A DNA stretch of 64,000 nucleotides from Psettodes erumei (Eukaryota > Chordata > Actinopteri > Pleuronectiformes > Psettodidae), in NCBI GenBank assembly GCA_016785225.1, contig JAFBJZ010000603.1:2703501-2767500 (forward strand), in the 5' to 3' direction. The position numbers and the translations under genes are program-made. Numbering within the stretch: position 1 is the stretch's first letter; each line of letters opens with the position of its first letter. Under the pieces are notes generated by a model. It had not been told where the DNA came from, did no database searches, and was given only the letters and a program-made list of their open reading frames with translations. This document shows positions 1 through 13,800 of the stretch, piece by piece.

Positions 1-248
1 AGCACGGAAAGAGTGAATAGAATAGGAAGCTTTTTGTCGTTGTACATAATACAACGAGATGAGTGCCACTCCTTGGCAGTGCAATCCAAAAACGCAATAG
101 CAATGTAAGATATAATTCTGTTAATTAAATTGTAGGGTATTAATGGTACTACTAGGCTGCTGACAGAGTTGAGTCAGGGTTTTTGAGCTTCTTTGAGAAT
201 ATTCTTTCATCTTTGACAGTACAGAACAACTGTGTTATTCTTCTCCAG

Positions 249-730
249 GTATTTTGGAATTCATAAGCCTTGCTGTTGGGTTGATAAGCATTAGAGGGGT
301 GGACAGTGGACTCTATCTGGGGATGAATGACAAAGGAGAGCTGTATGGCTCAGTAAGTACCATCTTTGCTTATTTGCGTTGTCCAGCTCTTCACTGTTGA
401 CCAGGTGATAAATTTGAACAAAATAATGAAACGTGTTTATCGTACTGGATTTCTCTTATGCTGTTCCCTCTGGGTTTTTTTCAGGAGAAGCTTACAGCTG
501 AATGTGTCTTCAGGGAGCAGTTTGAGGAGAACTGGTACAACACATACTCCTCCAACCTCTACAAACATGGAGACAAAGGGACGCGTTACTTTGTGGCATT
601 AAATAAAGACGGGACTCCAAGAGATGGGACTAAATCCAGGCGGCACCAGAAATTTACACACTTCTTGCCCAGGCCTGTGGACCCTGACCGTGTGCCAGAG
701 CTGTACAGGGATATCCTGGGACACAGCTGA
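249..730 (+). CDS. fgf20: Fibroblast growth factor 20-like, C-terminal exons (partial)
   Basis: Two coding exons: 249-352 (104 bp, the exon-2 length typical of the FGF9/16/20 subfamily) and 485-730, ending in TGA; exon 1 lies upstream of the window. The splice sites are CAG|G and TCA|GTAAGT, then TTTTTCAG|GAG. The translation begins ILEFISLAVGLISIRGVDSG and continues through the FGF beta-trefoil core to YFVALNKDGTPRDG, HQKFTHFLPRPVDPDRVPEL and a C-terminal ILGHS. The YFVALNKDGTPRDG wording and the C-terminus fit FGF20 better than FGF9 (YYVALNKDGTPREG) or FGF16. Family members are secreted through an uncleaved internal signal, bind heparan sulfate and FGF receptors, and act in limb/fin, ear and midbrain development. 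The teleost a/b copy cannot be assigned from this fragment. The family is certain; fgf20 itself is probable. Confidence 0.85.
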
Positions 731-1620
731 GACCTGGAGGCCTGGTGCAGATCAGGAATAGCTGCTAAAATCCTCACAGGTGGGGAGCAGAGGGACGCAG
801 GCAGGGAAGTGGCCGATGCCGGCTGGTGGACAGCGGCCCGACCGGCAGGGATAAAGGTACCAGGGCCTCTTGTAGGAATGCACAGGCCATCTCTCAGCAG
901 CCACGAAGACAGGCTAGAATGTCTGCACGTTTGGCATGAGGGGGTCATTTGTTTCAGAGGCCGGGCGACCCTAAAAGTACCTGCGTGGAATAGGAGATGA
1001 ATGGGAAACAGAGCTGAATGGTCACGGAGCATCTCCTCTGTTGCCCGTTGGACAGAGACGTCAGTTGATGTGGAGTCTGTGGGAATCTGTAGTATTACAA
1101 GATGGTACTTTTTATTTGGGTACTAGAGCCGCAGTTTGTTCAGAAGGACTTTGAAGGAATTCTGTTTTTGTTTTTTTTCTTTTTTTCTTACCTGTGTCTA
1201 GACCTGTTTAAAAAGAGAAAAGTGTAACAATTTATTTATTCCTTTTAGATACATATATTTATGTTATATATTTATTTATTTGAGAATATATTTTTACAGT
1301 TAGATACTTGCAATATAGAAAAAACACTAGAGACTGTATCGATTATATAAAGACAGAGACACTGTACCTTTTTGTCTTTCATTTTGAAAAAAGCTCCCTC
1401 ACTGATAAACTGTAATATGGCCCAAAACATGAAACCTATCAGCATAATGTGGAAAAGATCCACACATCTGAAATGCATTTCATCACATTAAGATGACTGT
1501 GAATCAGTTGTTTGTTTTTAAAAATTCCTTTGTCTTTTTGACATGGTGATTATAACCCAACTACTGTTACACATGTTATAGAATCTGACATTGACATGCT
1601 GACAATACAAACAATAAATT
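731..1620 (+). other. fgf20 3' UTR with AU-rich elements and poly(A) signal
   Basis: Non-coding sequence follows the fgf20 stop. It has overlapping AUUUA repeats near 1230-1240 and 1270-1281 (ATTTATTTATTT), the usual signature of an unstable mRNA. An AATAAA poly(A) signal lies at 1613-1618. No convincing ORF is present. The 3' end is inferred from that signal only. Confidence 0.6.
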
Positions 1621-3223
1621 ATTCAAAATGTGATTGAAATGCTTTTTTGTTGTCAGCGTATGTAATCAGAGAGGAGGGTACTCGGTCAGTTGCTCACTTG
1701 TGTGTCCACTTTGCATAACCCGTATTTTGACTTTTAAACAGCAGAGTATTTGAAGTCTGTTTTACTAGTTGCCTTTGTCATCCAGAGTTTAAACATATAA
1801 ACCTGCTTACGAGACCAATGTTGTCTTTCTTTATGGACACCATTATGCCAGTGGATGAGTCGTAGACGTGATGCACGCATAAAACTTCAAAGTGCCCCCC
1901 CCCTCTCAGAAAGCTGTGAACATAGAGGCTGCACAACAACACGATCAGGACCAAATAAAATCTGACCTTTAGCTCAGGCCCAGCAACTTTAGCAGCTGTA
2001 TAAAAGTGGAGGTCATGGCGATGAGGATTAAGTAACCTCTGCTGACAGTTTGAGGATTGCCTGCTTGCTGAAATGTCATATTAAACTGTGGAATGCAAAG
2101 GTGGCCGAGGCATCATTAAGTCTTGGACTCTTATTCTGTTATTCCCAGACAGCTTCTGTTTCTCCATGTTAAAAAAAAATGTTTAAATGGAAAGATTGTT
2201 AGACTATACAATCTCCCTATATATAGCTGGATTTTGGAGCTAAAACATAGCTTGAATTTGTGATGTATTTTTAAAAAGCCACTACCTCGTATCTGTGCAC
2301 AGTTTCCTCCACGGTTGGGAGCAGATCTGTGCTGAAGCATGAAAGCTCAGCCTGTGATCTCAGCGGGCGTGTGTGATGGCAAGCCAGTGGGGGTGTCTTG
2401 ATACGGGGAGTCGGCCACGCTGCCAACTCTCTCCTGTCTGCAGCACGATGCAGTGGGACTTTCCCACTTGCACACCTTGAACATCAACATGCTTCTGTCG
2501 TCGATTAATGACAGCATCCCAGAGTGTATTATAACCTGCGTGCACATGGATATCCCCTGTCCACCGGGTAAACACACGCGAGCCTATTACAGCATGAAAA
2601 AGGATTCTGATGCTTTTTTTTTTTTTTTTTTTGGAAAGATACTGTCACTGCTCGTCTTTCTTTAGCTTCTCAGAAAAGTTAACAAGCATGAAAATGATGG
2701 ACGGGGCGTTCTTCATTCCTGTCTCATCCCATCTTTCCAAGCTACACAGTGTGTTGGCAAAAGAGTTTGTCCATGACTTCGACCTGCAGCTTTTTTTGTT
2801 TTTTTGCACACACTCCAAAGACACTAAAGTTTCGGAATCGGGTTCATCGCCCTTACCTTTGTGGCCATGAAAAGCAGACTTTGTGCAAATCTAAGTGTGT
2901 AATCCCCTCCTCCCCCCTTTGACATTTCGAAGGTCATCTCCTCTAAACATCCTGGAAATCCTGATTTGTGATACCCGATGCCCAGGAGTGCTCTTTGGCA
3001 CTTGTTTAACCAATGTTTTTGGAGTCTGCCTGGCCCAGACGCTTTTGTTCTACCTGCTCTGCCTCCTCCAGGTGGTCTGTGGCTCCTCGCTGAAAACACT
3101 TAAACCCCTCATCCGCACCCACTCTGGAGGGCCGTCTCACGCGTTTAATGGACGCTCCCTGACTTTCACCACCTCCTCAGCAGCAGCCGCAGCCTTAAAG
3201 GGCTCTCGAGGAAACTCAGTCAA

Positions 3224-3270
3224 GGGTGTGTGTGTGTGTGTGTCTGGGTGTGTGTGTGTGCGTGTGTGCA
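3224..3270. repeat. (TG)n microsatellite, interrupted
   Basis: Runs of TG broken by CTGGG and CG. Any protein read through it is a repeat artefact. Confidence 0.9.
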
Positions 3271-4804
3271 TATGGCATGGGTCCACGGGCAGGTGTGGAA
3301 GTCAGTGATCTTCCGCGTCTATCCTCACAGTCCAGTCAGACAGCGCAGGTGTTCCCTCAGCACTCAAGCTCTCACACTCTGATCTCAGCCCTGCTGTTTG
3401 TCAGCTGGGGATATGACTTAGCAGCACCAGGAGGAGGGTGGAAATATAGCCGGCTTTGTTGTCTGGCCCCAATTATCAGAGAGCATAATTTCTATATTTA
3501 GAAGACTGCATTGGAGAAGACAGGGGAGGTGCCATGGAGCTCACCTGTTGCTCTAAAGCCGTGGCCACTTCTAAGAGTGTGTTTGCCCAGGGATGGTGCC
3601 TGCAGCTTTGTGTCATTTGAATCCTGCAACTATTGATTTCAGGCTCTTTGTTGTTTGTTTATTCCTTAGTAAATTGCCGTGCGCACAAATTATGCGCTGC
3701 ATGTGTGTTTATAGGGATTACAGCAGAAGTGTAAGTATAGCGTTATCCACTTGATACTTTTGGGCTTTCATCTGAGTCCAGAGAGAGGCATTCTGGAAAA
3801 ATCTGCAGCCAGTGCTCCCAAATATCATCCGTTCATCTGTCCCACCATCCATCCCTCATTCATGTATTGTGGCCTGAGAAAAAAATCGTCTTTTTCACAC
3901 TTGCTGCATTGTACTCCCTTCGAGTTCAATTGTTTTTAGTGTCATAGCTAAGACAATTTTGTGGTCTGCCTTCCGCAAGCAGCAATTAGACGAGCATACC
4001 TGATTTACTGACACTCCACATCGCAAGCTGTCAGCTCCAGTGGAAAATATGTTCCTCTGTTTGCATCTCCATGGAGACATTAGTAGAAAACAAGCGTGTT
4101 TAGGTGTTGTGGGGAAAAGAAAGGAGAAGGAAGAGAAGCTGAGGCGCTGTCATTTCTGCAGAGTTTAGTCTCCCAGTTCTAACAAGGCCCACATAGTGAG
4201 CAACGCCATGGTTCGCATTGACTGACAGTGTTTTGTTTTGCCACAGAGATCTGAACACACAGTGCTGTACCTGGAGGAGACTGAGCCGAAGAATCTGCCC
4301 TGGTACAACAAACACACAGCTGCCAACTGTAGCATTGATAACACAGTCGAGGCAGGTCAACAAGAAAGGATACGGATACGTTTATATAACACCTATGATC
4401 TACTATAATATATATTTATGTCTAGCAGGGTTTTGAAGCGATCTAAGCACTGTATGCCTCTGGTAGGAAAGTTTGTGTTGTGGAATATTAAAGGTATTAA
4501 AAGGTATTAAAAGATTTAAACATGTTCCTTTGGCTAAAAGGCTGTTAACCTCTGAATGTCACTTGATTAGAACCTGATGAAATTTGTTCATGAAGGTCAT
4601 TGGTGGAAGTTCATTTTCTCAAGTACCTTACTATAAACCCATGAGGTACTTTACTTGAGTGTTTCCATTTTCAGACCCCATTCCTTAGACAGTTTTAGCT
4701 TGAAACTTAATATGAAAAAAAAGTTATCATCTTAAAAAATATGATGCGCTGTCACAGATGAAACCGCTCGTCTGTTTAAATTAGCTCTATTTCAGGCAGC
4801 CACA

Positions 4805-4925
4805 ACACTAAAAAGGAAATTGTCTCACATTTTGGGAAATGTGAGATTAAAGGATGGATACCACTCCCATGTGTGTAGCCAACTATCCTTTTGGCTATAG
4901 CTCTATATTTAGCATATCTGTCTTC
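4805..4925. repeat. Degenerate teleost interspersed repeat (TTTTGGGAAAT / GATACCACTCCCATG type)
   Basis: Contains CACATTTTGGGAAATG followed by GGATACCACTCCCATGTGTG and GGCTATAGCTCTATATTTAGC. This order is the 5' part of a common acanthomorph repeat, recognised from memory. A second copy carrying its 3' part is at 16945-17115. Confidence 0.5.
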
Positions 4926-5575
4926 TCATAGAACACTTGGCGTATGTGCAAAAGAAAGCGCCTGTCAAACTATTCCTTCAATGCATCTGTAGTAATAGTC
5001 CAATTATATCTTGAAAGGAGCCATCCTGCACATTCATTACTTTTACCTTTTCTAATTCATTATATTTTCTATTAATACTACTAAAATACAGGATTTGTAC
5101 AATTTTGCATGTAGGACTTGTAACAGATTACTATAACCATTGATGATGGGATGTCAGTGAAAGTCATAATGCACAGCTGTCAGTGAGGGGATATTTGTTT
5201 ACACATTCAACGCAACGGATGTTGTCAGCACAAGAATTTCAGGGAATTCTCTACAATAATTCAGAGTTAATGTTGAAGTTTAAGGTTTTGAAATATAACA
5301 AGCTCTCCTCTCCATCTCGTCCAGCCTCGAGTTTCAACTCAGCCCCTCACATCTGCTGACCAAACCAGGGTGTGAGCCGCCGTGTCAACCCATCCTCCGG
5401 CCCATGGGTCCACATTACAGAGTCACAAATTAGGTCTTGACATTTGGGTGCAATAATTGCCCCCTGAAAAGCATGAGGCATCAATTAGGCTCTCAGCACC
5501 ATGACAGGTTATCCCTACAGGACATAATCGCCCTGCTGGACTGCCCGGCTGGACTGCCCTGCCAAAGGCACATAC

Positions 5576-5580
5576 ACGCA

Positions 5581-5633
<53 letters not shown>

Positions 5634-5638
5634 ACACC
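5576..5638. repeat. (CA)n microsatellite
   Basis: A near-perfect CA tract with minor CATA and CAAA interruptions. Confidence 0.95.
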
Positions 5639-7969
5639 ATTTGCTTCTGAACTTTTGGGTAGTAATCACGCCAAAGCAGTCCACAGAATTTGCCAACAGG
5701 ATCTATCTGTAAATAGTTTCTGCATTAAAAAATTCTCATGCTGGAGTGATAGCTGTGTGACAAACAATGTGTGTGCGGAGGCCACGCTGGAGTCGCAGCG
5801 GGTCTCAGGGTGCCACTGCACGAATAACTGCATGGATCCCTTTGATTTTCCAACTCTGGTGCCGCCTGGCAGTTTCTGCTCCCACAGGGCGTGGGGATCT
5901 CGAGGGTCAGAAAAAAGGTCAATTGGTTCATTTCCATAGCTTCCACTTTAAACATTCTTGTAGGCTTTGGAAGCAATTCAATCAGCAGTGAAAACACTGG
6001 TTAGCAGCATGGAATTACCAGCCGTCGTTAACGATACAGCGAACTCATAAACAAGATGGATGTATCCCACAGAGGAGCACAACGTGAACTGAGTGAAGCT
6101 CTGCAAGGTTCTGAGATATGAGTTGAATATTTTTCAGCGCTGAAAGACATAAGACCTAATTAGAACATTGTGCACAATTGCGTTTATATTTCATTTCTTT
6201 TTGTCTGCGGAGATGACAAACTTATTTATATATTAGTGTTTCATACACTGGCTTGATAAAAGATGAATGGAAACAATTTAAGTGGCAACAAATGCAAAAT
6301 GATCCAAAACTAATAGAATTTTGAATGCATAATGAATAACAGGCCAATTAACCATTAATTTGTAATTGAATGTTGAACGTGTAAAAACGTTTCTAAACAA
6401 TAATACTATAAAATAATATCATAAATGCAGAGAGAATAAACATTATCAGAAAAGATCAGCAATCTAAATTATGTACATTCATGACAAATCAATCACACAA
6501 AAAAAGTAATGCTATTTTACACTTTTGATTAAATATCAAAGATCCCTTAAAAAGTAGAAGTAGCTCTAAAAAAAACTGATGCAAGAAAAACAAGCCTTCC
6601 TGTCTTCATCAGCAGAGACCAGCTATGTGTAACGCTGCCTGTCTGGTTAGAGAGCATGATAGAGGAAGACTGTACTCTCAGTGCCTACCGGTGAAAGTGG
6701 AAATGTGCTTTGTCGCCCCTCAGTCAGGCGGAAAATTGCAAACCCATTTGTCATTGTGTGCCAAGATGCAGAGGTCAGTCAATAGATTCCTTCATGACAA
6801 GCTTACGGAATCGAATGTTTTTCCACGGCCTCACCCTTTCACACCTGCACCTCCAGGTAAAATAACAAAGCAAGGGGAGAAAGAGAGAAAAGAGGGCTTA
6901 GAATGAGCGACTTAAAGACAGGGGAGAGAAAAACGATATGTGAGAAGAATTTACCGTGAAACCCTGCACATCTATTGCCATTTCAGCTCATTTGAACCCA
7001 ATATACATTTAGCTCACAGTGGCAGATGAAATGCCAGGTTTTGGCCAACGTCCAAACGTGGAGAATACCGCTAATTGTTCCTGCGTGTGACCACAGAACA
7101 TTCTTACAGGCTCAGAGAGATGCTGTTTGTTATCCTCTTGGTCAAAACAGCAACTGCTTGATTTGAGGTAATAACAGAAACACTTAACACAACTTTTCCA
7201 CTGCTTGACTGACTGCTTAATCCTGCGGGGAGGTTCCAAGCTGCAGAGTTGTCTCTCACAGTTCTGATGCACATAGAACATCAAAGACGGGTACCAAAAC
7301 TGATTCTGTTTGAATATGTCCCGGTGTGTGCAGCAAATGAATGATGATGTAGTGTCAGCAGGAGGTCAGTGGAGATCAGTATCAAAGTCATAAACAAAGT
7401 GTAAGTCACACTTATGGATTTCTATGCCTAAATAGTTTACCAAATGCAATTTTGCGATTTGGTAGTGATGTGATTTTGTTGATTCATTGAACATTGAAGA
7501 TTCTAAGGAGATTGGTTCAGCTACTCCAATCAAATGATCTCCAATAAATGTTAAAGTGAGACAAATAAGGCTAACCACTTCTGAACAGAGGGCACTGTCA
7601 CCCAAAGTAGGAAATATTGAATTTCCTCTCCTTCCACCCAATCTACTTGAAAGGCAGGCACATACAATTACTCAACCTGACTTAGGGAAAGATGAATGGG
7701 ATCACAACATGGATGGATTAATGCTTGGTTTAGTGCAGCAAGTGGACTTGCTGCCAGTTTACCCCAGTGGCCAACTGCATTTGTGCAATAAAACCCGAAC
7801 ACACAAATTTTTCACTCATTTTTAACTTGCGCAGACACATCTTTGCATCAAGTCGGGTCTTTTTATTGACTGTGTAAGCAATCGCACCTCCGCTAATGTT
7901 CGCTTTGCATTCTGTCTGTACACAGGCTGCAGCCAAGGCAGCGGCTCTGTGGACTGCAGTGAGGCACAG

Positions 7970-8285
7970 CTGTGTTTTCTGCTAAATGCTAACGTCAGCA
8001 CGGTGACATGCTCACAACAACATTGCTGACATGCATGATGTTGCTAATATTTGCTAATCAGCACTAAATTAACAAAGTACAGCTGAGGCTGATGGGAAAG
8101 TCATTGGTTTTGCAGGTATTTGGTTGTAGTCCAAAGTCCGATACAAATTTAGATTATGACCTGATGATGGGGCCGATGTAAAGTTGAAGTATCACCAAAG
8201 TCGTTACAGATTATTCTGACCAACAGATCATCAGAGCATCAACTACACTGCCATCACTAGGCCCATTGAATAGCTAAACTTCCCA
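7970..8285. repeat. Interspersed repeat, GCTAAATGCTAACGTCAGCA type, copy 1
   Basis: Contains GCTAAATGCTAACGTCAGCA, GCTAATATTTGCTAATCAGC, ACAGCTGAGGCTGATGGGAA and GCAGGTATTTGG in the order of a repeat common in percomorph introns and spacers. Related copies are at 10380-10870 and 17215-17575. Family class not assigned. Confidence 0.55.
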
Positions 8286-9699
8286 CATGACACAAAAGGC
8301 ATTTTCACCATAGATCACATTATAAAACAGCCGTTGGTGAAATGTTTGACAGGACACGTCAAACTGTAAACAAGTTCAATAATCACTCTTTGCACTATAA
8401 ATTTTTAAACCGTACAACTTTAAGATTTGTGTATTATTCCCAAAATGTAGCAGATAACCAAGACAAGTTTGTCACAAATCAAACAATGAGAGAAATGTTG
8501 GGAGGGATTGCAGTGAGTCGGCAACCATCCTGTTGTTTGATGATATATCCATATATAGGTTATAGGTCACATGGTGAGATATAGTGTGTTTGAGTTTTAT
8601 GTAGTTTTTGTACCAGTCCAGAAAGTGTGAGAAACCAAACTCCTCAATGCGTTGTCTTCTTTCTTATGTGTCCAGCTTTTCATTTGTAAGAGAACGACTG
8701 TGTTAATTTATTTTAAAAATGATATAGTCTCATCTTAAAATGTGCATTTTTTTTGCAAGGTTCACCAATCAGTTGTTGTCAAGTAATCCTTAAATTAAAT
8801 AGACAAAAATAATTTTCCATTTCAGATGAGTGTATCTAGTAACTGTGAACAGTATATCTCCTATGACAAGATTACACAGATAGAGTTTAAACAGGGCTTT
8901 GTCCTATAGTACATTAATCTGTAGCTCTTACATAGTTAAATTGTATAAATCACAGGGCTAAACATGAACAAGTCCTGGCAAGTTCCAAGGCACAAGTGAT
9001 CCAAGAGTACCGCTTGAGCCCCAGTTGTTTTGGAGAACAGAAAGGAGCCTGAGCCGACACAGAAAACCACTTCAGAAGAATCAATGTGAATCAATAGACC
9101 TGTAATCTGTTGCACTCTAAATGCTACATTCAATCCATAATTACATCACTTATACATACTGTAGATGTGTCTATAATATACAAGGTGGATGAAAGTGGAT
9201 TCAGACAGTTTATACAACTGTCATGATGATTGTAACCTCAGATCACATTAAGTATGACTTAAAAAAAAAAAGAAAGATATGATGGACTTTTCAGCGTGAG
9301 CCCGCTGCTGCTGTGGCTGCTCTCACTGTGATCTCTGGGAGTGTTAGCAGTGCAAAACGTTGTGGGAAACTTCAAACAGACATAGCAGTAGAGCTCAGAT
9401 CCTCCTCCACAGTAATAACTTTGAGTGCTTCTGGAAGGAGGAAATCCCCTGGCCAGGAAAGACACATCACTCCACTACAGAGGCAACGAGCCGGGCGGTT
9501 TAACACACAGACTCCACCTTGAAATAACAACACACAAGACTACTGGATGGTACAAAAATGCTCTTCTAATAATGGAGTACATGGTAGCTCAAACACAAAC
9601 CTCCACACATTAAAATACCACTGACTGTACTACAACAACTAATCTTGCCATTTTATGGTTTTAAAAGAATAAGAGAGCATTACCACACATTCAGGTCTA

Positions 9700-9790
9700 T
9701 AAGTTAAGTAAGTTATGTTTATTTACACAGCCCAAAATCCCAGTTTGTTTAAGAGAGCTTTACGATCTGTAGCCTACAACATATAAGAAT
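9700..9790. repeat. Degenerate teleost repeat (TTTATTTACACAGCCCAAAATCCC type)
   Basis: The sequence TTATTTACACAGCCCAAAAT then AGAGAGCTTTACGATCTGTA resembles a frequent fish element read as 'tttatatagcccaatatcacaa..gggctttacag'. Recognised by memory only; boundaries are approximate. Confidence 0.4.
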
Positions 9791-10379
9791 GTATCTATGC
9801 ATGGCTATCTTTAGACCCTTATTACAGACAATGAAAAACTCCTGACAGACATGAAATATAAGGCACAATATTGCTCCAACTCATAATAGCGTGGCAAGAT
9901 TAGAGCTACCCCAAAATTAGGCAACAAATTCTGCAGGAAACTTCTTACAGACCCATATCAATGAGGGTTCATCCGTGACTGCTGATTTCTCCAGCTTATC
10001 ACAGATTTAGAGGTTAATCAGTACAGCCTGGAGCAGGCCTTTATTTTGCTAAAGCCTGCATTTCCCCAGAGTATCAAAGGCACCATGAAAAACCAGAGCA
10101 AGGAGCTGGAGCAGGTGATAAGCTGCGACCTTACACAGAATTAAAGAGGACTTGAAGAAAAAGAGTCACCCTTTGAAATAAAAATTTGGACACTCCCATG
10201 TTTCTGTCTCCTGTCAGACAGAAAAATTAGCTTGCAGTGCAGTTCTTTTAGTTAATATGGATTTTATTAAATTTAGATATTACACTTGTGTCACTGTCTT
10301 TTTGCACAACTTGCACAGTTGACAACAACATTATAGCTATGCTAACAGCTCTGTGACAAAGTGCTTTGATACAGTGGTA

Positions 10380-10870
10380 CTTTGAGCTAAATGCTAATGT
10401 CAGCATGCTAACATGCTCACAATGACAAAGCTAACAAGCTGATATAAATGGTAACAATTATATATAAAACAAATATCTACACTATACCTGTTATACAATA
10501 ACATTGTTTCTGCAAGTAGCCTAGTTGGTCATAATTTAAATTGTGTGCTGAAAAAAACAGACAGAGAATAGAAAGACAGAGGTTCCCCAAAGTTATTATA
10601 GAATATATCTTCAAAGGAACTTCAAAATGTTTGGCAAATTGTGTAGCAATCCATCTGATAGTGGTCAAGCCGCTTCATTCTGAACCACTAACACAATTAC
10701 ATCACAGTGATGCTTAAGGAATAAATCACAGTTATTCACCAAAGTCAGTAGACTTGAGGTGATTTCATCATTTGGGGACAAAAAACTTAATATAACCATT
10801 AATTAAATAGCTGTGGGAGATATTATATTTGGCCCCAAGTGGTGGATTGACTGATGGTAAGTGCAGTTGC
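10380..10870. repeat. Interspersed repeat, GCTAATGTCAGCATGCTAAC type, copy 2
   Basis: GCTAAATGCTAATGTCAGCA TGCTAACATGCTCACA at the left, AGCAATCCATCTGATAGTGG near 10646-10665 and CCCCAAGTGGTGGATTGACT near 10834-10853 match the successive blocks of copies 1 and 3. Unrelated or diverged sequence lies between the blocks. Confidence 0.45.
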
Positions 10871-13800
10871 TGTCAGGTTTTCTTCAATGTCCTAAACAAT
10901 TGCATGAAAAAGAAAATGAAAACTCTGAGATATTTACCTCATATAGAAATAATAAGAGAGATCAGTTACTGCTATAGCAAGATTGCCACTTTTTGGACAT
11001 GGGGGTTTGATGATGCTTTGGCCCCCTCCTCTTCCTCTTGCTCATAAGGCATGCATACCTCTCCACGTCTCAGTAACTAATCATCATAGAGATCTCGCCA
11101 AGAATAGAGTAGCTTAACACAGGAAATATCATACTCAAGTTTTTTTCTCGAGTTTCACCCATGCTTTCCAAGTTCATTTCCCATGCCTTGACGAAGAAGA
11201 TATCAGTGCTGTCTGCTTCAGTAGGCAGAAATCAGACTTCAAAGCCTTGAGACCCAAGAGAGTGGTTTGGGGAGTTGGTCAAATGTTCCAGTGTTTGAGT
11301 TGAGAGCCATTTACTTCCTCACAATAATGTTTACTATGCTTGCACTAATAGGCTGGTCTAGCTCACATTATTCTGTCTGGTTGGCTCTGGTCCTGCACCA
11401 ACCCAGGTGTGTTTTTATTGGATTCAAACTTATCAGCGAGGTGATCAGAAACCTGTTGCCAATGAGGCAGGTCGACCTCTCTTATGGTATGAAACCAGGA
11501 ACATTTCTAGGGAGAAAGAAAGACAACACATGATTTGATTGTGAAAAGAGGAAAGAGGTACCCTCATAAAGTGGGAGTCAGAAGACAAAAAAAAACAGCA
11601 TCAAATATACTTTTAGCTCTGTCCTGATTTAAATTGTGTGACAAATTTGCTAAAGTTAGCGTTAGCCCCATCTCTAGCTAACACCCGCCTGCTCGGGAGG
11701 ATCAAAGTGCACATTAGGAAAATATAGGGGACTCATTTCAAGCGCTCAAAGTGCCACATAGATGCTTAGCCACACATTCCCCCTGTCAGAGGCAAACAAA
11801 GACAGTTTTCTGGGATGAGAAAGGCATGCTGTATCCCCAACATGCCTCACCTGTGGTGACCAATCACAATAGCAGTTACAATCCCAAGCCCTGAAGGAAG
11901 ATAGGTGAGGGTTTATGTTGTCATTGGTGGATGTTTTACAATTGGGTGTAATACATCTTGTACTTAATGTTTATTTTCACAGGGACCACCTCATTCCTTA
12001 GGTCTGACCCAGAAAGATGTAGTGTGTAATCATAACAGCATTGATAGGAGCATGTTTAAAAGTCTGCAGACGTTACACATTCATTCAGCTTCTGCTGTGT
12101 CAACAAGCAAGCTGTCATGTCCTGAACTGAAAATGTTATCTTCATTTTAAGCAACACATGCAAATTTTAAAGTCAAACGCAAGCAGTGATAGATACTAAA
12201 ATTGTTATTAGCGTGACATTAATGAGAAATATGTGATTTGGAGGCTGTGTATAGCGATAGTGAAGGTGCAGCCAAAGGGGAAAATTTGTGCCAAAGCCCT
12301 GAAGACAGAGAGTGGTGGCTGCACTGAAAAGGCCATATTGTGTTCCTTCATCCTTCATGACTGGTCCCTGAACAGACCATTGTCTAAGAGTCAGTTCGCC
12401 CAAATTACAAAAAAAAGAAACAACCACAGACATTTTCTCATGTAGAAATAGGAAAATATGTGGAAAAATGTTCAAACCTGCTTATATGTATATAATATGT
12501 ATATATTTGTATACAAAGCAACAAGAAAGTGCAGGTGTAACAGTAAAATAAATAAAAAAGCTGTGGGTGGTTAAATAAAACAAATAGCTGAAAGATACCA
12601 AGACACTCCATATAGCTGAGAAGAATTGCAGAGTCAGGTGATAATTATTTGTAGAAGTAATCATGTGACCCATCACTGGTATAATATTTATTTTCACATC
12701 TTTAACTATATTTCCTATGCTTAGTCATTTGCCATGATTGAACTGGGCGAAGATGTTCAACTCTCAAATTTCTACTTCTGCTTTATGGTGCAGGTGACTG
12801 GAACTTAATTTGTGGTGGTCACAACACTGAAAATGTTTGATAATTCAACAGAAATTCAACACTGCTATGGATTGTTTCTTTCATAGCAAGCAGTTTCAAT
12901 AGACAGGCATCCAGAATGTCAGAAACAGGGAGTACAAAATTAGGGCTGATAAAATTATCAAGAAACCAGTCGAGATAACTGTGAAAATATACAGTATATT
13001 TATAAATTTAAGACTTAATAAGGCTGAAGTGAAAGGGGCTGTGGAAAGATGCTGAAATAGCACCATTCATATTACAAAATTATATGAAATGGGCCCCTCA
13101 TTCTGACAGGGAGCCCAACACTCAGACACATAAAGAAAGATTAGCCAACTTTGAAGAAATGCTGTTTTTAAGGGTGGAGGCGGGGAGTGTAAATCTGTTG
13201 GCGGCTGTCCTGGCATCTCAGGACCTCTCTGCAACTCACAAATCACAGCCGGCCTGGCACTAGAACTCAGGGCCTCCTGGAACCAGCTGTAATCTGACCG
13301 AGCATCAGATCGATAATAAAGCATTACTGATAGCCCTGAGCTTTGAGCTGTCCAGAGATCGTGTAAGGGAGAATGTGCACATGTACATGGTTATGATGGA
13401 TACAACAACAGCAGATCCAGTGAGGTAGATAATCATGGGAGCAGACTGTCTGCAAAGCGTCTAAGGAAGGTCGGTTTTTGTCATTAAAGCCATCATCATT
13501 CCGTGTTGCCTCTGAAAAGCGGTAACGTGCAAAAGCATTGTCTGTTCGCCCTGCTGTGAAGTTGTAGGGCAGAAAAGAGAAGACGAAAAAAAGCTGATGA
13601 CAGGGCACTTTCATGTTACTTATCGTGACACCCTATCACACTGATCTAGATGGGCCAGACAAAGTACCACCAGGTCCCGTAGCTTTGAGCCGAATTTCAT
13701 CTGTTTCATCCTATCTCTCTGTCTTTACTTCTCGGGGGAGAGGAGGTTGGTGGTCTGCGCATTTAGACCACAGTGAAAAAGGAGGAGGAGCCTGAATGAC

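Noticed and set aside
5423..5712. Cys/Val- and His/Thr-repeat proteins over CA/TG tracts
   Set aside because: Simple-repeat translations, as also at 29744, 35210, 39026, 47368 and 51552.
12173..12475. 100-codon minus-strand ORF in the gene-poor region
   Set aside because: No domain, no paired splice sites and no conserved motif.
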